This document shows, piece after piece, positions 1-12,034 of a stretch of DNA of 64,000 nt. Below the pieces are notes generated by a model. That model was not told where the DNA came from and did not search any database. It saw only the letters and a program-made list of their open reading frames with translations. Within the stretch, counting starts at the first letter, position 1. Each line of letters begins with the position of its first letter. Source of the stretch: Eutrigla gurnardus (taxonomy: Eukaryota > Chordata > Actinopteri > Perciformes > Triglidae); the NCBI GenBank assembly GCA_963514095.1, contig OY741277.1:11186137-11250136 (forward strand), read 5' to 3'. The position numbers and the translations under genes are program-made.

Positions 1-3000
1 CAGGGTGAGGGGAGAGAAAGAGAGGAAGAGAGTGATTCGTTATAGCAGTTTTGGGAATGGTGGGAAACTTCCTCAGGATGTCCAACCACTCTTGGGACCT
101 CACATGAATCTTCTTACTATGACGTCATGCATAGATGTGACCTGCCTGTTTAACCCCACCAGCAGAAACATCTTGAACTCTTGAGTAACTCCACTCCTAT
201 AGTTCTGCAGCTCCACTGCTGTTAAGCTACGATTAATGCTAGTTAATGTTGGCTCACAGTAAAACATTTCCAATGGCTTTTACTGTGAAGTTACCTAAAC
301 ATGGAGCACTTGTTTGTCAGATCGGTTTAATATATTGCAAGGAATAATGGTAAAATACCATGTAAATACAGTGAAGAGCTACGTAAAGCCTCCAACATGT
401 AATCAAAGTTAAGTAAAGCTTTCACTGTGCCATTGTTTTTTAATATTAGTAAATGTGTGCTGTTCTGCATCACTCTCTCATATCTAATCCAGAATATTGG
501 ATGGATTTTATGAAAATTAATTGAAAACTATTTCACCTCTTTTCAAAACCATTTACGAATTACAAGCACTTGGACATAGTAAACATCCATCTAACATGCT
601 ATCCTAATCATCCTAAAATCTGTGTCTTCCTGCTTATAAAATGGCTGTGTTTCAAACTCACCCATTGATTCCAACACAGAGGTCTGACATGGCTGCTGTT
701 GTTTTGGGGGGATTGAGTTACCTGGGAGAAAAAAACAAACAAACAACAACATTAAAAAGAGTAAAACTACAGCTACTGATTGAGGAACATAACATGAAAA
801 CTCATCCAAGCTCCCTTTTCATACATATTCAGTCAGATGACAGTCAGAAATCACTGTCGTTTTAACAATGTGCCGGCAAACATCCTCTTGTATCTTTCTT
901 TGTCATAGAGATTAAAAACACTGCAAGTATATGCAAGTGTTTAGACTGAGACAAACTGTTGTCTAGGCAGCAGAAGGTGGCTTAAATCGGGTTAGTTAAG
1001 TTGTTAGGCGTGTGTGTGTGTTGCTGTAATGTGCTCCAATCTACCATTTTAGTGTAAACCCTCTGTAAGTCAGACTCCACAAACCACTCTAAAAAATATG
1101 CCTGTATCAGCTGTAAGGTCTTTACAGCAATGATGCAATAACATGAGGAAAAACTGGTAGCAGTAGCCTTACGTGTGACACAATAGCACTATGGGGTGAA
1201 AATAACACCCAGGTGGTACAGTACGTTGGGTGTGCTCCTGATATTCTAACATGAGTTGAAGTTAGAATAACAGTTCACGACTGTGCAAAGGTGCAATTGT
1301 GTTTTCTGTCAGTGACGGAAAAATACGGGCTGTCAAATAGCATGTTTATGTGCTTCTGCTGAAGGAGAGGGGGCGTGTAACATCATGCAGGTACATGTTT
1401 AGAAAACAGTGGATATGAAGGGAGGGAGGGAGATGTAGGCACCGATAAAGCAACAAACAGAGACTTGTCTGCTGAGCGAACAAGGAGGAAGCCTGGCCTC
1501 CACTCAACTATGTGACCTCCTTTTCCCTCTGCTTTCCTGCAGAGCACTCATGTGCCCGTTTCTCCTACTTTTCCAGCCCCATTCTTTCCTATCAATTTTA
1601 TCGCCTCTCCTTCCTTCGTCTCCTTCATCTTCTAACTCCACTTCTTCACTTAAACAGATGTGATAACTCAGTGAGCAGATGCTAGCCTCAGCAGGAGCTA
1701 ATGTGTGTGTGTGTGTGTGACAGGCGCAGGTAGAGTAGGTAAGAGCAATGCACACTGTCCTTGAAAGTGGTTGGTTGTCATTTCAGACTCCCATAATCTG
1801 CTAATCCTATGGATGTGTGTGTGTGTGTGTGTCCCAGTGGGGAGCATGTAGGACAGGCTGTCGATCTGGTGAAATGCATTGTGGGAGCACTTTAAATAGA
1901 CTAAAGGGGCAACCAGATTAGGCTAAATCATCTCGCTCATCCTCACACGTGCTCTCTAACATGAACAATAGATAATAACTTTGAACAATTTTAACCTGGA
2001 TTTATTCACTTGTTACTACGCACATATACGTTCTGCACCATTGCTGTAACACCTATCTGATGCCATTTAAGATCAATTCAGTGAACAGTCTGGCACAATT
2101 TCAACTGTCAGGGTCATTCAGGGTTTTTCTTTCTTGTGTGCCTTTTATAATAGCTTTCTTTCAGGGTGGAGCAGCCATTTTGTTTTCTGCTGCCAGCATC
2201 CATTATACAAGGTCACCAAAGGAGAGCGAGAGGTAGGGAGGAAAGGGGGGGGGGGGATACAGTACGATCATGCTGTTCTCACATTACTATGTCTTTCATC
2301 TCTTTGTACTTGGTTTCCACCATTACCTATTGTTCATTCACAAAACTCTGCAGTCACCTTCTTTCCTCTCTTTTGAACTATGTGTCGTCTGTGCATTACT
2401 CACTATTTGTCTCACTTCTTGGCTCTCTCTCTCTGTGCTGCCTCTCCATTGATCTATACAGAGCAGTTGCCCTGGGTTTTCCAATACAAAATAGGTGCCC
2501 TATTGACAAACTATACTAGTTGTGTGACAGAGTGTGCTATTTCGCTTCATTAAAGCAGGTCTGGACAAAGACGTGTGAAGCCAAATAAGAGATCTGGTAG
2601 GACTCCAAATTTTAACTGTGCACAGAAAAGAATAGTTTTAAATAGGTTTCACGACTTTAAATTATGGAAATGTGAGATGGGACAAGCATGCAATTGTGCA
2701 GGGGACACTACCCCCCTCCGTGTTAGTTATTGTTGCCTAGGAACAGTGTGGGGCTTTGGTCAATCGATGGGAGAAGACTATATTGGACAAGCCTGCCCCA
2801 AAAATGCAGCTTCAATGATGAAGCTTGGTATACATGTTGTGATACAATTTTAGCATTTATATCCATGCATCCATGTGGTTAAATCCCTGCTGCAGTCCAT
2901 GTTTCTATGTCAAGTAACATTACGTTTTTCATGTGCAGCAAATGTTCTGATGCAAATTCCACAGCCAGAAGCTCGTCCCACTTCTCCACCACTCAGTCCT

Positions 3001-3391
3001 GCCTCTTTTGACTGTAGACCAATGAGCACACACACTCTGTGAAAGCATGCGCACACACAAGTCCCAACTCACAGAGGCAGTATTGTGCAGAGCAAAGCAA
3101 TCTGCTGACACTCATTAAAATGTAGGAAGAAGAGGCGCACAGACGGTAAGACGTACAAAGCGTAACAAGGTTCCTCTCTGGTCAAAGTCAGCTCCCTTAA
3201 ATAGTACTATCTGCATTTAAACTGATTCATCATTGATGCATGAGGATTTATGAAGTGCCTCCACCGCCTCTTCTGACTGCTAGCCAATCATTGTCTGTCT
3301 CACCTCCCTGGTCCATCAGACCAAACCTACAAATCAATCACTGCACATGGGGTGGTGCAACCATCTCCTCTTCTGATTGGTTAGACAAATG
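3001..3391. repeat. Three imperfect copies of a CCAAT-bearing 25-mer
   Basis: GCCTCTTTTGACTG..GACCAATGA (3001), GCCTCTTCTGACTG..AGCCAATCA (3266) and TCCTCTTCTGATTGGTTAGACAAATGA (3366). The first two carry CCAAT and the third its reverse, ATTGG. The last two are exactly 100 bp apart. They could be NF-Y-type promoter boxes or old repeat pieces. Confidence 0.45.
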
Positions 3392-5043
3392 ATCAAGGAT
3401 CCAGTCAGACAAGCTTTAATAGTGTTCAATATTTACAGGTAAACACTTGTCTACTCCACCTACTTCTCTTTTCATCCTTCGGTCCACAATACTTTTTGTT
3501 CTTCTCTTTTAATCTGTTCATCTTATTCGCCTTTGTCCTCCCCTGTTTCACCAGACTTTGCTCGGCTTTTTTGGGACCATGAGTATCCCACCTCCCTCCC
3601 CTTCAACCCGAAATAATCATTAAAATTCAACACCCTACCTCCTTCTCCCTGTCCTCGGCACTCTTTGTCTGATCCCTCTTATTAAGCACAACCCTACCCT
3701 CCCTCCGAGCTTCGACCCATTTTCCTCACACAAACACAGTTAAGCCACGGGGGGTGCAGGACAGGATCCATGCTCGCGTGGGTATACATACAAATAGGAC
3801 CACTGGGGAAAAGACGACCCATAGCTAGTGAACCAGAAAAGTACAAAGAAAACAAGTCACTGTCTGTTGGATGACTGAGAGCAAGAAGAAAAAATTACAC
3901 TTTTGCCATCAACACTTCTGATGTTAGAAGGACCGGAGTTTTGAGAATAGACTACTGTACATCTTTCCAACCGTATTACAGTCCCAGTGCAGACAGAATA
4001 AAGACGTTGTGAGGGAAGACTGGTATACTTATTTGGTATTGAATCGAGTGACCGTTTTCTAAATCTGTTACAAGCCAAGCCACAAGAGTCAAGCTACAAC
4101 TAAGCCAAGTTTAGATAAAGCTAATAGACTCCTTCTTTGGATTGCCTCGGTTTGTGTATTAATTGGAAAGTTCTCAGCGAGTGAGGAGTGAATGAACTCA
4201 CTGACTTGCTTTTTCTGCCCACTATGCCACTCCCCCTGGCTTCCTCCTTCATCCGCCCTTCTGTCAGTGTCGCTTGCCTATTCAAACCCTCCTCCTGCTT
4301 TTTACTCCTCTGCCACACCCTCTTTCTCTCCAGTGTTTTTCCACTGCAGTGACTTGATTGGCTAGAGGCCAGACAGACAACCCAATTAGGAAATGTCTTC
4401 TCTTCTTAGACGGCTTTCTTGGTGAAAAAAATAAATCAAAGGCAGATCAATAAATGTCATTTATACACCCTTGGGTGCACACACTTGTTAAGCAGAGTGT
4501 TATGTCTACGTTAGGTTTAACAAAGTTCTAACTCAAGAACTTTTATCCTGCTCATCATGTATTCCGTCTTCTCCTTAGTAGTATACCCGCTATCTCGTTT
4601 TTATAGTCTCATCACTGAGGCAATGTCACTTTGCTGCATCGAACTAGTCAGTTAGATGTCCAACACCATCACATCACCAGTCAGACACAAACACACAACA
4701 CCACAGGCTGTCTGTCCCTGTCAGCAGCAGGCATGGTCTCCTGCTGACAGGTCCAGACAGATAAGGAGTTTACTGTTTCTATTAGAACATTGAACAGAGG
4801 CAGATTGGCACATAAGCTGACACTGAATTTAAAGTGCTTATTGAGAATTGAATTAACTTTAATCATTATTGAAATCAAGATATGGAAGGCGTTGTTTTTT
4901 AAGAACATTAGCAGTTATGTTTTGCAACTTGATAGAGACTTGTTCATGCACACCAACCATCATGAATTACTAAAAGGTGTGCTGTATTAAACTGCAGAGG
5001 ATTCAACAGGCGGGAGACGACTGATTACTCTGCAGAGGTAATG

Positions 5044-5081
5044 CACACACACACACACACACAGACGCACACACACACACT
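5044..5081. repeat. (CA)n microsatellite, interrupted
   Basis: CA copies with one GACG interruption. Confidence 0.9.
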
Positions 5082-5566
5082 GACCAGCATGTATCAGTAG
5101 GCATTCACTCCTCTCACAAGCAACTGCAGAGTAGTACAGTGTTATGCTGTGTTTGCAACCATCCTCAAATCACGCTTGTTGTACCAACACACACACACAC
5201 TTTTGAATAACTGTATAAAAGACTAAAATATACTGTACATACAATATACTTGTGCAAGTAAGTGCCTTTCATATTGCAGTTGTGTTTATCCTTCCGTACT
5301 GTGGGCTTTAGTTCCTGAAACTGGCAACAGTTAGATGCAGACTGCTGAGTCACTCATGAGTTCCTTCTCTCTGACACACATCCTGGACAAGATGGCTGGT
5401 TTGTAGTCAGCAGAGCATAATGAAGAGGGACACAAGTGCTGACCTCAGCCTAGAAACAACCATATTACCTTTATGTGGAAAACTGTAATCATGGGTTGCT
5501 TGTATGGTTTGATATCTCCTTAATAACACGTTTCAATCGCTGTCATTTAAATATATATTCACAAAA

Positions 5567-5599
5567 TTTCTTGTCCAAATTCACATGTTGGACAAGAAA
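5567..5599. repeat. Stem-loop, 12-bp perfect arms
   Basis: TTTCTTGTCCAA (5567-5578) and TTGGACAAGAAA (5588-5599) around a 9-base loop. It lies in AT-rich non-coding sequence and may be a remnant of a small inverted-repeat element. Confidence 0.85.
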
Positions 5600-7402
5600 A
5601 AAACTGCTAAACTAAATAATGTTATATGTGTGCTTTACAAGTCTATTTGATAAATTAATAAAGAGGGATGCTATACTCTTAATTGATGTTAATGAAAAAA
5701 TACTGCAAAACTCCAACAACACATACAGCTTTTTGACTACAGTTGCTAAGCATCTCCCTGGCAAGACTGGGCCCGCTATAAGTGACCTTCAGTCATCCAG
5801 AGCCTGAGCTCAGTGCCATGGCTTCCCAATTCAAGAGTACAGTGGGAAAAGCCCTTTTCCAGTTGATAGGGAGTTTGAGGGTCAAAATGAACAGCTGCTC
5901 AGCATCACTACAGCAGCCCTGGGCCTGCAATGACCTTCCTTAGCTGGAGTGATGACCTTCAGCAGTGAGACACAGCCAGACATGGCTGCATCTGCATGTA
6001 CCACACCTACATGTGATGAATCATAGTAACCTCGAGCAAAGAGTGACTGCCACGATGAATAACAGTGTTATTATAGATATTACTGACTACTAAACTAGAC
6101 AATTAACATTAGCATTATCTAGTTTTGCACTGTATTGCTGATGAAGCATCTTAATAAGTAACTTAGGCTGTGTCGTATTTTTGCAGGCCTCTGCAAACCG
6201 CATCAACAGGTCTGTCCGGTGTGGAGACAAACTGCGACACAACCATGCGACAGTTGCACCGCTTCTCTGCCCCTCAGAGCCAGAACAGGAAGGCTTTCAG
6301 CACGACTCGCTCGTCTTTCGACATGTAATAAATCCGAGGTTATTCGTTTGTCCCTCTTGCATCACTATGATCTGCGCTTCCCGTCGCTGCGACACAAGTC
6401 CTCCCTGAAATCTAATGGCGCAACGACGACAGCCTCCATCGCGAAGATCAAGGGAGACACGTCTTCACCTCCACTCACGTCCATTCATTCAGCCCGGATG
6501 CTGGCTTTATCACACATCACGACAAGAACGTAGTTTCCCCCCCTCAAAAGCAAACTCATTTCCATACAAACCGCACAGCTACTTGTATATGCGTGTGTAT
6601 CTGTCGTGATAAACGCAGAAATATATAAATATATTTGTACCGCGGCTTACATAACATGGAGACTAATCCACTTCCGCAAAGATGCAGCAGCAGGAGCTGG
6701 CAATGTCACGTTACCCGCTCAGTGAGGCGGTTTAGCTCCAGATGAATGAATTATACATTATGAACGGACTGCGACTCATCTTCTCTACGATGAGACGCCA
6801 TTCATTGTCGTTTTATTACTTAGGGACGTTTTACAGTTGAAGCGGATGTCGGGTCTGTATGATGCAACGAAACGACTCGGAGAGCATTACACAATGAGCA
6901 GCCAGCCTCCCGTCGGGCTGCAAGGCCATGGCCACATTCCCTCCCATCTTTGCCTTTCTCTTCCTGGGCCATTAAAAGCGTCCATCCACGATAAACGAGT
7001 TCCGGGCTGGAATTATTCCACTCTCTCGTGCTATCTCGGTGCAGCACGAGCGCCACTTTAAACGGACAACGTTACATGGCTGATTAACAGAACCAATTCA
7101 CTACAAAGGCTACAGGATGACCACTGGCTTCCACCAGTTCCTTGGGGCTTTCCGTAATGCCTGGGAAAGCATGCGAGGAATGTAATAGTAAATGTTAAAA
7201 GTGACGGTTAAAACTGCGTTTAGTCAGTTAACAAAGTGGATGTGGTGCAGGCCTACGTCTGAGCAGCGATAGATAACGTTAATCTAACATTTGTAGTGAA
7301 TGCCGAAGCGTGTGAAATACTTTTACCGTCGTCACGTTTGTGTGATCTAGCCGCTATAAGGGCCTCTACACGCTGTAAGGGTGAATCGGTTTGACGGCTT
7401 AC

Positions 7403-7513
7403 CTTACGGAGGATGGTTCTTGAGTCTGTGTGCGCAGTCCGCGGTGCCGCCTTCCGTTTTTATACGAGACACGTGCCACGGGGAGCCCGGTCGCCCTGGT
7501 GACGTGACGTCAC
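7403..7513 (-). promoter_or_regulatory. Candidate CRE/E-box/TATA promoter reading leftward, with possible exon 1
   Basis: On the minus strand, in order: a palindromic CRE TGACGTCA (7505-7512) overlapping a second half-site TGACGTGA (7500-7507), a CACGTG E-box (7470-7475) and a TATA box TATAAAAA (7464-7457). Transcription should start near 7430-7435. About 30 bases further on is a near-consensus 5' splice donor (AAG|gtaagc, intron from 7402). A plausible acceptor (tttcccag|GCATTACGG) on the same strand would begin a second exon at 7160, giving a 242-bp intron. Any transcript would be a small first exon of a leftward gene or lncRNA. No protein was recognised. The motifs are seen directly; that they act as a promoter is inference. 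Confidence 0.45.
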
Positions 7514-7571
7514 ATCGTCCTACACTGCCAGCCTCCATTCCGAACCAGGCGCTTGTCACGGTCTCTCCGCG

Positions 7572-7585
7572 GCTGCCATGGTAAC
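7572..7585. promoter_or_regulatory. RFX/X-box-like site
   Basis: GCTGCCATGGTAAC closely matches the palindromic RFX consensus (GTTGCCATGGNAAC). It lies about 60 bp from the CRE pair, in the CpG-rich block, as in RFX/CREB-type promoters. Function is inferred from the motif alone. Confidence 0.4.
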
Positions 7586-8556
7586 CGCAGAAGGATGAAG
7601 CACTGACCAGGTGACGTCTTACACGCATCTCGTTCGTATAGAGCCGTGGTATGAGCTGTGTCGACGATGACGGATAATATCCACCAGACAGAAACACGGA
7701 CACAGATCATAGACTACAGAGAGACCGTCAGGAGGACTGAACGTGGAAGTGGTGGGGAATGATGAAGCATTTTGTCACATTCCCACTATATACAGAGCAT
7801 GTGCGTGTAGCAGGGTCCTGTTAGTCTGCATGGGCAGCAGCCGTCTGTTTTATAACCAGGCCTGCAATGTGCATTGATCTGTAAAGGACTGCATACATGG
7901 GTCGCCTATGGATGTGTGTGTGTGTGTAGCCTATGGATAGATGCCGCACTGTTATGTAAGAAGTCATGAAATGCCACGTTCCCATGGAGATAGCCTAGTA
8001 TTCTTCTAAACTGGTTTAATTTAATGGATGCACATAGTGCTTAGTCCAATATAAATTAAAGTAGGTCTACGTAATAAAAAAGGAGTATACCACCCCCTCA
8101 TTTCCATGAAGCACGTGTCGGACTGAGAAGGAGCCTACGTGAGGGATGGTACGTAGGCTACACTGGTGTAACATGGGAAATCCCTGCAGTGCAGTGCAGG
8201 AAGGAACGCTGGTTGAACAACATGATGTGCACACACTGCACATCGTGCCTTGTATTTCGTCATCGTTTGATTTCCGAATTTGTAAAACAATTTTAGATAG
8301 TATAGTCTATTAAGCTTTATTTTTCAATCAATCAAAGTGTAGTTTGTGCACAACATTTAGCCCCGTTTTAGGAAACATGATCAATTTTTTTGGTGTGTTT
8401 TTGCTACACTTCTCTTCTCTGTTGTTTATGATGGAATGCAATCAAATCCGCGTACGTAGTCATTCCGAGTAGCTACTTTTTTTGTTTTTGAATGATAAAG
8501 ATTTTTATATTTGAGCTCCATCCACAGGTCTTACTCAACACCAGAAATAAGAGTAT

Positions 8557-8571
8557 GGCGCCATCTCCTGG
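8557..8571 (-). promoter_or_regulatory. CTCF-like motif (-)
   Basis: On the minus strand, CCAGGAGATGGCGCC resembles the CTCF core. It is oriented away from the 10987 site, so the two form a divergent pair 2.4 kb apart. A motif match only. Confidence 0.3.
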
Positions 8572-10986
8572 ACAGACCACCATTCTACATACCACGCTTG
8601 TGAAATCTTCCTGTTTATGTTAGATGTTAAATCAAGATATATACTTGGTGAAATATGTGCACGGCTTTTTAAGGGCACTTGTCCTAACAAGACTCTCTGA
8701 CACCACACAACTAGTTCTGTCAGCATATTTGGACAATAAACTGCATGCAGCAGTTTCTGGAGGACTTCTGTTCAATTTCCGCAGTGGAACCTTTAAGTTT
8801 GTGGTGCTCACTGCAGTGGAAACACATTATTTCATCCATGGAGGAAAAAAAAGTGTTCAGATTGGTAAAGACAGGAAGTTTCTGCAAAAGCAATTGAACC
8901 TATCATTATGTTTGGTTTGACCTGGGTCCCACCACTAAGAGGCCCTATTGTAATACTATACAGCTCTGCACAAGGTGATGGAGGTGAAAGGGCCATAGAT
9001 GCAACAAACGGGGCAGAATCACCTTGTCCTTTACATTTACCCTTTCAAGAACAGTTTACTGTTAAACCAAACACATATGCTCATTTAAAAAAAAAATTAA
9101 AAAACATACTGGGCAGGCAGCAGGATGATGTACGATAGCATGGTGATGGTGTGGATTTTAAGACATTTCAGGGTCCACTGTCAAGCCATCTGTTTTTTCT
9201 TCATAATACCCCCTATTTTGTCTGGTTAATAAATCTTATTTTGCATGGTTACATTGCAGACCAGAATGAAACAAGAGTGATTCAATTTGAGGGGCATTTA
9301 ATAACACTGCTCATGCAATTGCTATGTTGTGCAACAGGGGGCGAACTTGCCTTCATAGTAATGAGGGAGTATCAGTTGAGGGTTAGTGTTTGTGTATTTT
9401 CCACATTCAGTTGAGTCAGATGTTATGTCTATGATACTTTGGAATAAATAAATGAATAAATAATAAAGCAGTGTCTAATGAACGCGCAAAACTATCAAGG
9501 TATCTAAGACATCACTTTATTAAATGCCATAATTCTTTTATATGTGGATTCGAATACACTGTAAATCATTTGTCCATTTTGATGTAAGGCAGAAGTTCAG
9601 AAGTTTACAAAAATATTTCATATAGACCTTGTTGTTAGTAAGGCCAAGGTTTAGGAAATAAGTGATACTGCCATAAACAAGAATTAGTTACATAAACATG
9701 TTTGTAGAAAATCCTCCAAAAAGCAGTATATGGTTTATTAATCTGTGATGAGATTATAAAGTATGAGGAGAGACCTTTGCAAAATGTTGATACATTCTTT
9801 GGCTTTTTTTCATTATTTCTTTCCTCCACACACTGTAGATTATATCCTGGAAACGGAAAGCACCTGCATAGCAGTACAAAGTATTTATTGATATTTAAAC
9901 TTCCTTATATAAACCGTCAGCTGAAATGAGCCACTGGCCAAATCTGTCATATACACCTCCTACCACCACTTAACAGGAAATTTAGGTCTGAGCAGAGGTG
10001 TGTGGGGGTGTGTGCAGATGTGAACATATGAGAATTCAGGCTCTCTCTCATACACAACATTGGAAAAACAAACCATTTGTCATTATAATTCAAACTTTTT
10101 AAATAATTTCCATATGTTCCAGTTATGTCATGTTTTAAATAGCCAGAGCATTATGCCTAATTTTCACGTTTACATTACTCCATACACATATGATTATATC
10201 TCCATAGTTTTTCTTCCGATTCTGAACCCACTGAAAGTGATTTAAGACAACCCTAATGCTGTGAGCTTGAACAGTTCAACACACTGAGCCCATGGTACCA
10301 GTAAAACAACCTCCTGACCCCCTCAGGCAGAGAGTTGGCCCTCTCTGATAATATTTTCATAGGCTGTGAATTATAAGTGTTTAAAGGGGCACTAATCGCA
10401 GACTTACACTCATGCCAAGAGCTGCTTAGCATCAGTAGACCACAAAGTCTGGATCGAGAACTTAGAGGGCCAGGTTTTATGCCAAAGTTTAAACATTCAT
10501 TATGACAATTATTTTTTTTTATTGCATATCTGCCTTTTAAAAAGGTATACAGTGGAAAATAAATGGAATGACTGGAAGGATAGATGATGAAATACAGCAA
10601 AGCCCTCTTTAGTCCGAGTGAAACCTTTGACACCACTTATACATAGCGTGAGCCTGGGGCTGCTGCACAATTTTCCCAAACTCCCTGACAGAGTTAAAAA
10701 ATGGTGGAAGGCAATGGTGGCCAAATGATGAGATAGAGTTAAAAGGCTGGGTTGGCTGAGTAAGATTCTCCCATCTGAACGGCTAGATTCTCTTGAACAC
10801 TGTTTTACCTCCACTGTATGGAATATTTTTAATGCCTAAATTAAAACAATAAAGTGAAACATAATGCAGACTGTTAATTGTATTTGAAAATGAATAAATA
10901 GCTTTCCATTCTGTCATGAATGTTCCAAGCTGCATTCAAATCAAGTCACAACACAGAAAACAAAGTGTATTGCAATTCAGTATTCT

Positions 10987-11000
10987 CCAGCAGGTGGCAG
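10987..11000 (+). promoter_or_regulatory. CTCF-like motif (+)
   Basis: CCAGCAGGTGGCAG fits the CTCF core consensus CCASYAGRKGGCRS closely. It lies just upstream of the LINE fragment. A motif match only. Confidence 0.35.
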
Positions 11001-11231
11001 CACACTCTTGCCAGCACTGAATGAAAAGCAATGTTTTTAGTTTTCATGAGGAGGTACAGAAAAGTTATTTTTTTTCTTTTATAAAGACGACGCATCATTG
11101 AGAGGGATACTCTAAGATGAATGGCCTGAATTCTTGTGAGGCCAAAGTGTTGTCGACTAAGCTATTTAGAGTTAGCTTATTAGCGTTATCTCACTGTAAA
11201 CAGCTGGTTATTATTTTATTTTTTTCCAGGG

Positions 11232-12034
11232 TTTAAGGCTTTAGGAGAACCACTGAGATTGGGCCGTAATCTCAGACAGCAGCAACCCGATGATGATGAG
11301 GAGGAAGAGGGGGAACCATCATGGAAGGACAAGCCCCTGCACCGACAGATAGAAGAAGTGACTATGAAGAAATCATACCAGTGGCTAGATAAGGCTGATC
11401 TGAAGGACAACAGAGGCACTAATCATGGCAGCACAAGAACAAGAGCTGAGCACGAGATCTATAGAGGCCAGGGTCTACCACACCAGACAGGAGCCCAGGT
11501 GCAGGCCGGGGTCTACCACACCAGAAAGGAGCCCAGGTGCAGGCCGGGGTCTACCACACCAGACAGGACCCCAGGTGCAGTCCAGGGTCTACCACACCAG
11601 ATAGGACCCCAGGTGCAGGCCGGGTCTACCACACCAGACAGGTGCAGCATGGGCTGGAAGTCCCAAGGTCAAGATGGAAGACACCTCCAAAGGTGGTTGA
11701 TAATGACCAAGCTAAGTTCCTGTGGGACTTCCAGATCCAAACTGATAAACTGGTGATGGCTAACCAACCGGACATTGTGGTGGTAGACAAACAACACAAG
11801 ATAGCAATAGTGATAGATGTAGCTACCCCAAGCGACAGCACCGTTAAGAAAAAGGAACACGAGAAGCTTGAAAATACCACAGGCTTAAAGATGTGTAGAA
11901 TAAAGGCATCACCAGTGGTAATCCGAGCACTTGGGCCTGTAACCCCCAAACTCCAGCAGATTTCAGGAGTGACATCCCAGATCTCTGTCCAGAAGAGCAC
12001 AATCCTCGGCACTCCTTTTTTAAATTATACATAA
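11232..12034 (+). mobile_element. Degenerate 3' end of a non-LTR retrotransposon with restriction-like endonuclease
   Basis: The C-terminal part of a LINE polyprotein of the group carrying a restriction-like endonuclease rather than an APE endonuclease. The recognisable stretches, common in fish genomes, are KDKPLH..RQIEEV and SYQWLDKA (frame starting near 11259), then HGLEVPRSRWKTPPKVV, LWDFQIQTDKLVMANQPDIV and VIDVATPSD (frame of 11537-12034). PD at 11768 and IDV near 11813 fit a PD-(D/E)XK nuclease core. The two halves are in different frames. A tandem repeat sits where a Cys-Cys-His-Cys zinc knuckle is expected before the nuclease, and a short stretch is missing after EKLEN. The reverse-transcriptase part is absent (5' truncation), so it is a dead copy. 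Family name is unassigned. Confidence 0.8.
11469..11647 (+). repeat. 37-38-bp minisatellite inside the LINE fragment
   Basis: About 4.6 copies of a unit beginning GGTCTACCACACCAGA and ending CAGGTGCAGGCCGG. Units differ by single substitutions (ACAGG/AAAGG/ATAGG, GAGCC/GACCC). Because 38 is not a multiple of 3, each unit moves the frame, so the same DNA reads as VYHTR..., GLPHQ... or STTPDR... in turn. This explains why the LINE reading frame breaks here. Confidence 0.9.

Larger units (their letters stand above)
1..6179. other. Non-coding, no gene recognised
   Basis: Mixed-composition intergenic or intronic DNA. Apart from the short repeats, stem-loop and CCAAT-bearing copies listed separately, I see short TG runs near 1010, 1701 and 1814 and nothing with the codon pattern of an exon. 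Confidence 0.6.
6180..7700. other. CpG-rich island-like block
   Basis: CpG dinucleotides are visibly more frequent here than in the flanks (for example around 6215-6320, 6840-6920, 7030-7060 and 7430-7600). In CpG-depleted vertebrate DNA this suggests an unmethylated promoter region, in line with the TATA/CRE arrangement at its right side. A short minus-strand ORF starting ATGGCCTTGCAGCCC (from about 6930) runs 32 codons only. Frames here are short and unlike any known protein. Confidence 0.45.
7701..11231. other. Non-coding, no gene recognised
   Basis: AT-rich sequence with many in-frame stops on both strands. Two CTCF-like motifs are listed separately. A (AAT)-rich patch lies near 9445-9470. 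Confidence 0.6.

Noticed and set aside
591..865. Small overlapping frames on both strands near 600-865
   Set aside because: The DNA (CAAACTCACCCATTGATTCC) looks like part of a dispersed fish repeat, but I could not define ends or a family, and the frames use no convincing start.
7117..7185. 22-codon frame MTTGFHQFLG... on the plus strand
   Set aside because: Short, no promoter in the right sense that I could place, and it lies opposite a possible minus-strand exon.
11626..12012. Minus-strand frame over the LINE fragment
   Set aside because: Shadow of the plus-strand endonuclease coding region.
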